From: Candidatus Aerophobota bacterium
GTDB taxonomy: Bacteria > Aerophobota > Aerophobia > Aerophobales > AE-B3A
Direction: 5' to 3'
NCBI GenBank assembly: GCA_030672445.1
Contig: DAOVGK010000046.1
Span: 1 to 8,415, forward strand
DNA: 8,415 nucleotides
The stretch's first letter is position 1. Each line of letters begins with the position of its first letter. Both the position numbers and the translations under genes were made by a program. This document shows, piece by piece, positions 1 through 5,074 of the stretch. The notes below the pieces were generated by a model. The model saw only the letters and a program-made list of their open reading frames with translations. It was not told where the DNA came from and did not search any database.

Positions 1-110
1 AAGGCAGTCCTATGTCCGAAGTCCGAGGTCGGAAAACAAAAGCCAAAACCTGAAAACCGAGGTCCGAAGTCCTAGCTCAAAAAGCAAGTCAAAACCTGAA
101 AACGGCGACA
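1..110. repeat. Two imperfect 46-48 bp tandem repeat units in the spacer upstream of ksgA
   Basis: No gene is visible here. GTCCGAAGTCC occurs at 14-24 and again at 62-72, and CAAAACCTGAAAAC occurs at 44-57 and again at 90-103. The two blocks therefore recur in the same order with offsets of 48 and 46 bases, giving two diverged tandem units. The wording is low in complexity, with a GTCCGA(A/G)GTC theme. This looks like a noncoding spacer repeat family; whether it continues to the left cannot be seen. Confidence 0.6.
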
Positions 111-112
111 AG

Positions 113-129
113 AAAATAATCACGTCCCC
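113..129 (+). repeat. Solo copy of the AATAATCACGTCCCC element just upstream of ksgA
   Basis: These 17 bases are identical to 2009-2025, the right arm of the large palindrome between mtnA and gatC, and have the same orientation relative to the following gene. Here there is no opposite arm upstream, so this is a half element. It ends 8 bases before the ksgA ATG. Its function is unknown: it could be a remnant of a mobile palindromic repeat or a shared leader element. Confidence 0.65.
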
Positions 130-137
130 ATTTAAGG

Positions 138-959
138 ATGAAATTAAAAGAGAAGACGGAGTATCTCTGGGAGAAATATAATTTTACTCCCAAAAAAGAG
201 CTGGGTCAAAATTTCCTGATCGATCCCCGCATAGTTGATAGGATAATAGAGAGCTCAAAGCTCACTAAAGTTGATACCGTGGTTGAGGTAGGAGCAGGAA
301 CCGGAGTTTTAACCGAGAGGCTGGCTAAGAGTGCCGGAAAGGTGATAGGGGTGGAAATTGATAAAAAGCTATGTCAGATTTTAAAGGAAGAACTCGCCAA
401 TTACGATAACCTTAAGATAATCTGTGAAGATATCGAGCGGTTTTGCTTCGAGGAAAGGTTTGACCAGCCACAATCAGTAAAAATAGTGGGAAATCTACCC
501 TATCAGATAACTTCTTCTTTTCTCTTAAATCTCGCCCGAAAGGAATGGATCAAATTTATGGTGGTAATGGTGCAAAGGGGGGCGGCAGGAAGACTCCTGG
601 CTAGACCCGGAGACAAAAGGAGAGGAAGATTAACTGTTCTCATGAACTACTATACCACTATTAACAGAGTCATTGATGTTCCTCCTCAGGCTTTTATTCC
701 GGCTCCTAAAGTGGGGTCCAGTCTAATTAGAATAGATAGAAAGAAAAATCACCTGGCAAAAAATGAGGATCGTTTTATCGCCGTAGTAAAAGGAGCTTTT
801 CGCTGGCGTCGTAAGATGCTAGTGAATGCACTTAGTAAAGAGTTAGGAAAAGACAAAACTCTAGTTAAGGAGAGATTAAACCGCATAGGGATTAACGGGG
901 AAAGAAGAGCAGAAAATCTGACGGTGGAGGAGTTCGTCAGAGTGAGCGAAGTCTTGTAG
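138..959 (+). CDS. rsmA: 16S rRNA (adenine1518-N6/adenine1519-N6)-dimethyltransferase KsgA/RsmA
   Basis: This enzyme uses S-adenosylmethionine to dimethylate two adjacent adenines in the 3'-terminal hairpin of 16S rRNA during late assembly of the small ribosomal subunit. The 273-residue protein has the usual family length. It shows the N-terminal LGQNFL motif (residues 22-27), the SAM-binding loop VVEVGAGTGVLTE (48-60), the acidic GVEID strand (71-75), the catalytic NLPY motif (119-122) and the C-terminal VPPQAFIPAPKV block (181-192). The segment normally close to QKEVAER reads QRGAAGR (146-152), a mild departure. The ATG at 138 fits the family N-terminus and no downstream start is available before the conserved region. 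The only purine-rich stretch, AAGG, abuts the ATG, so a normal ribosome binding site is missing. mtnA follows after 17 bases, suggesting cotranscription. Confidence 0.96.
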   Translation: MKLKEKTEYLWEKYNFTPKKELGQNFLIDPRIVDRIIESSKLTKVDTVVEVGAGTGVLTERLAKSAGKVIGVEIDKKLCQILKEELANYDNLKIICEDIERFCFEERFDQPQSVKIVGNLPYQITSSFLLNLARKEWIKFMVVMVQRGAAGRLLARPGDKRRGRLTVLMNYYTTINRVIDVPPQAFIPAPKVGSSLIRIDRKKNHLAKNEDRFIAVVKGAFRWRRKMLVNALSKELGKDKTLVKERLNRIGINGERRAENLTVEEFVRVSEVL

Positions 960-976
960 ATTGAGAGAAAAAAAAG

Positions 977-2002
977 ATGCCTATTAAGACTATCGAATGG
1001 ATAGAAGGAAAGGTTAAGATCATAGATCAGACTAAACTTCCTCAAAAATTGGAGTACATTTATTGTAAGGATGTAGAAACACTAAGAGAGGCAATTAGTT
1101 CCCTTAAGATAAGAGGTGCTCCTGCCTTAGGAATCGCGGCAGCTTTTGGGGTAGTCCTGGGGATAAAGGATTCTTCTGCTCAGAACCATCTTAGCTTTCA
1201 GAAGGAGATGGAAAAAGTCATTGATGGCCTGGCGCGTTTGCGCCCTACGGCGGTTAACCTTTTTTGGTCCTTGAGGCGCATGAGAGACTGCGCGGAAAAG
1301 AACAAAGACAAAGAGATAAAGGAAATCAAGGCCATTCTTGAAAAAGAAGCGCTTAGGATAATGGAGGAAGATAAACGATGTAATCGGCAGATTGGGGAAA
1401 ACGGAGCATCTCTTATTGAGGATGGAGAGACAATTCTAACCCACTGCAATGCTGGGGCTCTAGCTACAGCTGATTATGGGACTGCCCTGGGGATTATTTA
1501 CCGAGCAAAAGAGAAAGGAAAGGAAGTCAAAGTTTACGTTGACGAGACCCGTCCTCTTCTTCAGGGAGCAAGACTGACTGCCTGGGAACTCCTCCGGGAA
1601 GGAATTGAGGTGGTCTTGATCTGCGATAACATGGCCGGACAGGTAATGCAGGAGGGAAAGATTGATAAGGTCTTGGTAGGGGCAGATAGAGTTGCCGCCA
1701 ATGGTGATGTGGCCAACAAGATAGGAACTTATATGCTGGCAGTGCTGGCAAAGGAAAATGGGATTCCCTTCTACGTAGCCTGTCCTTTCTCCAGCATTGA
1801 TCTATCCCTCTCTTCTGGTAAGGCAATTCCCATTGAACAAAGAAATTCTTCCGAGATAACCAATGGTTGGGGAAAAAGGATTGCTCCTCAGGGAATTAAG
1901 ACGTATAATCCTGCTTTTGATGTAACTCCAGCAAGATACATAAAAGGCATAATCACGGAAAAGGGAATACATGCAAAAAAAGGGGACGTGATTATTTTTT
2001 GA
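977..2002 (+). CDS. mtnA: S-methyl-5-thioribose-1-phosphate isomerase MtnA
   Basis: MtnA is the cytosolic aldose-ketose isomerase that converts 5-methylthioribose-1-phosphate to methylthioribulose-1-phosphate in methionine salvage. It belongs to the eIF2B-alpha/beta/delta fold family, but the motifs here are those of true MtnA: RGAPA (residues 46-50), THCNAG with the catalytic cysteine C157, DETRP (189-193), GADRVAANGDVANKIGT with the catalytic aspartate D236, and FDVTP (314-318). At 341 residues it is close to normal length. After the conserved GIITEKG (324-330), however, the tail is HAKKGDVIIF, written by the left arm of a perfect palindrome that also supplies the first base of the stop codon. 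From memory, relatives usually continue with a proline-rich tail, so the native C-terminus has probably been replaced. A weak GAGAG at 963-967 serves the ATG at 977. No other salvage gene is present; in such settings MtnA may act in a ribose-phosphate shunt (inference). Confidence 0.95.
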   Translation: MPIKTIEWIEGKVKIIDQTKLPQKLEYIYCKDVETLREAISSLKIRGAPALGIAAAFGVVLGIKDSSAQNHLSFQKEMEKVIDGLARLRPTAVNLFWSLRRMRDCAEKNKDKEIKEIKAILEKEALRIMEEDKRCNRQIGENGASLIEDGETILTHCNAGALATADYGTALGIIYRAKEKGKEVKVYVDETRPLLQGARLTAWELLREGIEVVLICDNMAGQVMQEGKIDKVLVGADRVAANGDVANKIGTYMLAVLAKENGIPFYVACPFSSIDLSLSSGKAIPIEQRNSSEITNGWGKRIAPQGIKTYNPAFDVTPARYIKGIITEKGIHAKKGDVIIF

Positions 2003-2031
2003 AAAGGAAAAATAATCACGTCCCCTTTTTT
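1976..2031. repeat. Perfect 24-bp inverted repeat (palindromic element), possible bidirectional terminator
   Basis: Bases 1976-1999 are the exact reverse complement of 2008-2031, separated by an 8-base loop (2000-2007). Each arm contains the core GGGGACGTGATTATTTTT or its complement, flanked by A or T runs. In RNA this would be a very stable hairpin ending in six U residues, so it could terminate transcription after mtnA and, by symmetry, on the other strand. It overlaps the last codons and first stop base of mtnA and ends 5 bases before the gatC ATG. Seventeen bases of the right arm recur upstream of ksgA, which marks it as a dispersed element and not a simple terminator. A REP-like or miniature mobile palindrome is an inference. 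Confidence 0.85.
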
Positions 2032-2036
2032 ATAAT

Positions 2037-2330
2037 ATGGCCAAAAAGATCGATCGAGAAGAGGTTAGGTATATTGCTCACCTGGCACGCCTCCAATTAA
2101 CCCCGGAGGAGGAAGAAAAATTCAGCCGTCAGTTGGGAGAGATCCTGACCTATGTGGATAAATTGAAAGAGGTAGATACTCATAATGTCCAGCCTACTTC
2201 CCATGTCTTTGCTTTGAAGAACGTATTCAGAGAGGACAAGCGAAAGAAATCTCTTCCTCTTCGAGAGGCCCTATTCAATGCCCCCAAGAAGAAACGAAAT
2301 CAATTTCAGGTTCCCAAGATAATAGAATAA
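2037..2330 (+). CDS. gatC: Aspartyl/glutamyl-tRNA(Asn/Gln) amidotransferase subunit C
   Basis: GatC is the small subunit that holds GatA and GatB together in the GatCAB complex, which amidates Glu-tRNA(Gln) and Asp-tRNA(Asn) in bacteria lacking the matching direct synthetase. The 97 residues are the usual full length. The N-terminal helix reads VRYIAHLARLQL (11-22), the middle carries VQPTSHV (51-57), and the C-terminus ends in the family's VPKIIE. The ATG at 2037 matches the family start. It has no Shine-Dalgarno sequence: the 11 bases before it are TTTTTTATAAT, running out of the palindrome arm. gatA and gatB are not in the window. The stop codon at 2328-2330 touches the mreD stop codon on the other strand with no gap. 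Confidence 0.94.
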   Translation: MAKKIDREEVRYIAHLARLQLTPEEEEKFSRQLGEILTYVDKLKEVDTHNVQPTSHVFALKNVFREDKRKKSLPLREALFNAPKKKRNQFQVPKIIE

Positions 2331-2825
2331 TTAAGCTCTATAGATTCTTTCCTTTCGGCAGACTTCTCGCACTAAAAAAATAAGAAAAACTAAAAGAGTG
2401 TTGGACAGGGAAGTGAGCAGGGTGAGTTTGATGATTTTTTCTAAAAAAGAAGAGGAAAGGCGAAAGATAGTTAGCCAGAAGGAAAGGATAGCTCCATTCA
2501 GGATGCTGACCAGTCCTACCATGAGGAGAATAAAGACTATATTTTCCTGGTAGACCCTTTCCCTCACCTCGGAGGTAAGAAATCCTACTAAAGACAGAGC
2601 AAAGGCGTTTAGCCCTAGTAAGGGGGAAAAGAAGATATCTTCCAGCAGTCCAATTATAAAACCGGCTAACAATCCCTCTTTCCAGTCATGGGTCCAGGCC
2701 CATAGAATGAGCAGAATGAAAGGGAAATCTGGCTTGCCTCTTTTAAAAGAAACTATCCCCATCAAAGTAGCCTCCAGGAGAAAAACCAGACTAACCAGAA
2801 ATATAAAGATAGCCAATTTTTTCAT
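2331..2825 (-). CDS. mreD: Rod shape-determining protein MreD
   Basis: MreD is the small polytopic inner-membrane protein of the elongasome, working with MreB and MreC in lateral cell wall synthesis. The 164-residue protein is almost entirely hydrophobic. Likely membrane segments lie near residues 4-24, 33-47, 51-66, 70-85, 95-121 and 130-152. The stretch around GLLAGFIIGLLEDIFFSPLL (51-70), with the conserved glycines and acidic pair before the next helix, is typical of MreD. Its ATG overlaps the mreC stop codon (ATGA, 4 bases), the usual sign of translational coupling. No mrdA or rodA follows: the next gene is gatC on the opposite strand. Confidence 0.9.
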   Translation of the reverse strand: MKKLAIFIFLVSLVFLLEATLMGIVSFKRGKPDFPFILLILWAWTHDWKEGLLAGFIIGLLEDIFFSPLLGLNAFALSLVGFLTSEVRERVYQENIVFILLMVGLVSILNGAILSFWLTIFRLSSSFLEKIIKLTLLTSLSNTLLVFLIFLVREVCRKERIYRA

Positions 2826-3631
2826 TTCTTTATGAGGAATAGCTCCTCCAGCTTCCCAAAATCTACCGAGGGAATAACCTCCACTTCTTGAAATAAACGA
2901 TTAGGATTCTTTTTCACGCGAGAAATTCTTCCCGCCAAAATTCCTTTGGGGAAAAGGCCTCCTAGACCTGAAGTCACAATCTCATCCCCTACCTTGACAG
3001 AGGCTTTGGTTAAAAGATATTTCAACTCACATACCTTCCCTTTACCCTGCAGGATAGCCACATCCCTGGTTCTTTCATTTCTTACCCCTACCTTGCTCCT
3101 CTCATCCAGAATTGCCAGAACTCTGGCTTGATGAGGATAGACCTCAATTACTCTCCCTACCAATCCCTGGGCATTAACCACAACCATCTCCTTTTCTATC
3201 CCCTCTTTCTTCCCTTTTCCTAAGAAGAAGACTTTAAAATAGTTACGAGGGGCGTAGGCTACTACCTCGACAGGGAGAAGTTTATGGGCTTGTCTTTTTT
3301 TGAATTCAAGCATCTTCTCCAGTCTCTCATTGGTAGAAATGATCCTCTGATAATAATTCTTCTCCTGGAAAATGAGCTGGGCGAGTTGATTCTTAAGGGC
3401 CTTGTTTTCCTCTCTTAGTCTTCTTGAGCTATGGACATCCTCGATGAATTTGAGGACGTTGGTTTTAAGGTGAAAACCGACCGCCGGGAATAACCCCATT
3501 AAGACATAGCTTTTCTCCCTGATTCCAACAACCAAATCACTATGGGAGATGGAAATCAACATTAGAATAGAGGATAAAAAGAGAAACCCCACTAAAAGAA
3601 ATATCTTCCAGGAAATTACTCTTCTGATCAT
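2822..3631 (-). CDS. mreC: Rod shape-determining protein MreC
   Basis: MreC is a bitopic membrane protein whose extracytoplasmic part links the MreB cytoskeleton to the wall-building enzymes. The 269-residue protein has a short basic cytoplasmic start (MIRR), one membrane helix at about 10-28, a coiled coil of roughly 55-115 rich in K, E, Q and L, then the beta-rich MreC domain to the end. The hallmark TSGLGGLFPKGILAGRI lies at 220-236, and an earlier conserved block has VVNAQGLVGRV (151-161). Length and architecture are normal. The ATG lies 9 bases after the mreB stop. A GGAG inside the end of mreB, 12 bases upstream, is the likely ribosome binding site, so mreC depends on mreB transcription. 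Confidence 0.95.
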   Translation of the reverse strand: MIRRVISWKIFLLVGFLFLSSILMLISISHSDLVVGIREKSYVLMGLFPAVGFHLKTNVLKFIEDVHSSRRLREENKALKNQLAQLIFQEKNYYQRIISTNERLEKMLEFKKRQAHKLLPVEVVAYAPRNYFKVFFLGKGKKEGIEKEMVVVNAQGLVGRVIEVYPHQARVLAILDERSKVGVRNERTRDVAILQGKGKVCELKYLLTKASVKVGDEIVTSGLGGLFPKGILAGRISRVKKNPNRLFQEVEVIPSVDFGKLEELFLIKK

Positions 3632-3640
3632 CTTAATTCA

Positions 3641-4681
3641 TTACTCCGAATCAGGAGTGGTTTCTACAATAGAGAGAAGCTCCCGATCCTCCAATAACTT
3701 CCCCACTCCCAGCGCCACTGAAAGCAGAGGTTCCGGGGCTAGCTTCACCGGCAAATGGACTCTTTTAGAAACGCATTTATCAAATCCTTTAAGGCAGGCT
3801 CCCCCTCCGGTGAGATATATTCCTCTCTCCATTATGTCTCCCGCCAACTCTGGTGGACTTTCCTCCAGGGTGCTCTCTATCATCTCACAAATTGTGGATA
3901 CTACCGGGGAAAGAATATTGCTTAACTCCTCAGAGTCTATCTCTATCTCATTGGGAAAACCCGTGCTCAGGTCTCTTCCCCTCACCTTCATCTTCTCATT
4001 CCGCGAGGAAGGTTGGGCGCATCCTATATTTATCTTAATGCGCTCGGCCATCTGTTCACCAATGAATAAACTGTGATTTTCCTTTAGATATAAAATTATA
4101 GCCTGATCCATCTCATCCCCGGCTATTCGAATATGTCTGCTTATCACTACCCCATTGAGGGAAGTTATGGCTGCCTCACTGGTTCCCCCCCCAATATCAA
4201 CTATCATATTACCCAGGGGTTCAGAGATGGGTAAATTCGCTCCAACTACTGCTGCCACTGGCTCATGTACCAGGTGAACCTGGCGAACTCCCAGATGGGT
4301 AGCTATGTCTTCGGCCGCCTTTTTTTCAACCTTGGTAGCCCTTGAAGGAACCCCGATCACCAGTTTAGGACCAACCAAAGAGTGATAAGGCTGAATCTGA
4401 GAGATAAAATATTCAACCATCTTCTGGGTTGCCTCGAAGTCGGCAATTACTCCATTTTGCAAAGGACGCACAACCACGATATTCTGAGGAGTCCTCCCAA
4501 GCATTTCCTTAGCTTCCTTTCCTACTCCTACAATTCTTCCGTCTTTCCGACCCACAGCCAATATAGAGGGCATATTTAAAACGATCCCCTTACCCTTTGC
4601 ATAAATCAAGGTATTGGTTGTTCCTAAATCCATCCCTAAATTATTCCCAAATAACCTAAAACTAAAAAAATCTCTAAACAT
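3641..4681 (-). CDS. mreB: Rod shape-determining protein MreB (actin homologue)
   Basis: MreB is the bacterial actin that forms membrane-bound filaments and positions the elongasome. It shows the actin-fold nucleotide motifs in order: phosphate 1 GMDLGTTNT (16-24), the EPVAAVVGANLPI connecting region (140-152), phosphate 2 IVDIGGGTSEAA (160-171), and the adenosine motif LTGGGACLKG (290-299). With the ATG at 4681 the protein has 346 residues and begins MFRDFFSF, matching the usual short hydrophobic membrane-targeting start. An in-frame ATG at 4711 would add ten residues (MALKLGEYRA), but that codon lies inside the -10 box of the best promoter, so I prefer 4681, with GGGTGA ten bases upstream. 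The usual NEPS reads NMPS (36-39), a small oddity. It is the first gene of mreB-mreC-mreD. Confidence 0.95.
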   Translation of the reverse strand: MFRDFFSFRLFGNNLGMDLGTTNTLIYAKGKGIVLNMPSILAVGRKDGRIVGVGKEAKEMLGRTPQNIVVVRPLQNGVIADFEATQKMVEYFISQIQPYHSLVGPKLVIGVPSRATKVEKKAAEDIATHLGVRQVHLVHEPVAAVVGANLPISEPLGNMIVDIGGGTSEAAITSLNGVVISRHIRIAGDEMDQAIILYLKENHSLFIGEQMAERIKINIGCAQPSSRNEKMKVRGRDLSTGFPNEIEIDSEELSNILSPVVSTICEMIESTLEESPPELAGDIMERGIYLTGGGACLKGFDKCVSKRVHLPVKLAPEPLLSVALGVGKLLEDRELLSIVETTPDSE

Positions 4682-4709
4682 GGCTCTGTATTCACCCAAT
4701 TTCAAGGCC

Positions 4710-4737
4710 ATTATATTAACCCCAGGGGAAAAGTCAA
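4710..4737 (-). promoter_or_regulatory. Sigma70-type promoter of the mreBCD operon
   Basis: On the reverse strand TTGACT (4737-4732, five of six matches to the -35 consensus) is followed by a 16-base spacer and a perfect TATAAT (4715-4710). Transcription should begin near 4703, about 22 bases before the mreB ATG at 4681. The -10 box covers the alternative upstream ATG at 4711, which would then not be transcribed. The -35 box touches the left arm of the AGCTCATAGC repeat. Confidence 0.72.
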
Positions 4738-4935
4738 GCTCATAGCTGATAGCTCATAGCTCATGGTTCATAAGGGATAAAGTTTATAACAGCTTGATTC
4801 ATCAAATTCAGAAAAGTAACCTGCCCCCCTGCTGTTTACCTCATAGTCTTTAGCCTTTTACATATATCAGCTATCAACTATGAGCTATTTAATAGGGTTT
4901 TCCTATCAGCTATGAGCCATCAGCTATGAGCTATT
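4737..4935. repeat. AGCTCATAGC-type low-complexity inverted repeats in the mreB/foldase spacer
   Basis: The left arm at 4737-4755 pairs with 4914-4932 at 18 of 19 positions in inverted orientation. The theme AGCTCATAGC(T/TGAT) continues on the left to about 4765, and on the right it recurs at 4865-4889 and 4903-4935, so there is one block in one orientation and two in the other. Between the arms (about 4770-4863) I find no gene and no repeat. This looks like a dispersed spacer repeat family; its function is unknown. Confidence 0.7.
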
Positions 4936-5007
4936 CAAGTCCCTCGATACGCGTATAAATCTTCTAAATGCTAATACTTCCTAATACTATCAGGAAAGGT
5001 AGTTAAT
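4936..5007. other. Spacer upstream of the foldase promoter with short symmetric and tandem motifs
   Basis: No gene fits here. ATACGCGTAT at 4947-4956 is a perfect 10-base palindrome. CTAATACT occurs at 4971-4978 and again at 4981-4988, exactly ten bases apart and about 20 bases before the -35 box. Sites on one face of the helix could bind a regulator, but both motifs are short enough to be chance. Confidence 0.3.
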
Positions 5008-5036
5008 TTGCAAAATTTACAAAAAAAATGTATAAT
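5008..5036 (+). promoter_or_regulatory. Sigma70-type promoter of the PpiD/SurA-like gene
   Basis: TTGCAA (5008-5013, four of six matches) is followed by an ideal 17-base spacer and a perfect TATAAT (5031-5036). Transcription should start near 5043, leaving a short leader that contains the GAGGAG ribosome binding site. It diverges from the mreB promoter about 270 bases away. Confidence 0.7.
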
Positions 5037-5062
5037 CGTCAGGTAGCATATTCAAAGCTGTG

Positions 5063-5067
5063 AGGAG
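5063..5067 (+). promoter_or_regulatory. Ribosome binding site AGGAG that decides the foldase start
   Basis: AGGAG lies 7 bases before the GTG at 5075. It sits inside the coding frame if the upstream GTG at 5060 is used, and that codon has no comparable site. The later GTG is therefore the better start. Confidence 0.65.
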
Positions 5068-5074
5068 AGTTGAA

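Noticed and set aside
1..110. CRISPR array suggested by the spaced repeats before ksgA
   Set aside because: There are only two units, the matches are 11 and 14 bases and interrupted, and no unique spacer of regular length is present.
1527..1826. Reverse open frame of 99 codons inside mtnA
   Set aside because: Its proline- and arginine-rich translation is antisense to conserved mtnA motifs and has no support.
2031..2036. TATAAT directly before the gatC ATG as a -10 promoter box
   Set aside because: It would place the transcript start inside gatC, there is no -35 box at 16-18 bases upstream (that stretch is A-rich palindrome arm), and it arises from the T-run of the palindrome.
3549..4076. 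Forward open frame of 175 codons lying antisense to mreB and mreC
   Set aside because: It runs through strongly conserved coding sequence on the other strand, has no recognisable protein character and no ribosome binding site; it is a shadow.
4794..4805. TTGATTCATCAA as an operator
   Set aside because: The arms are only five bases and it lies far from both promoters; it is expected by chance in AT-rich DNA.
4737..4935. Insertion sequence bounded by the AGCTCATAGC inverted repeats
   Set aside because: Only about 160 bases lie between the arms, with no reading frame, no target duplication, and a further repeat copy inside; a low-complexity spacer repeat explains it better.
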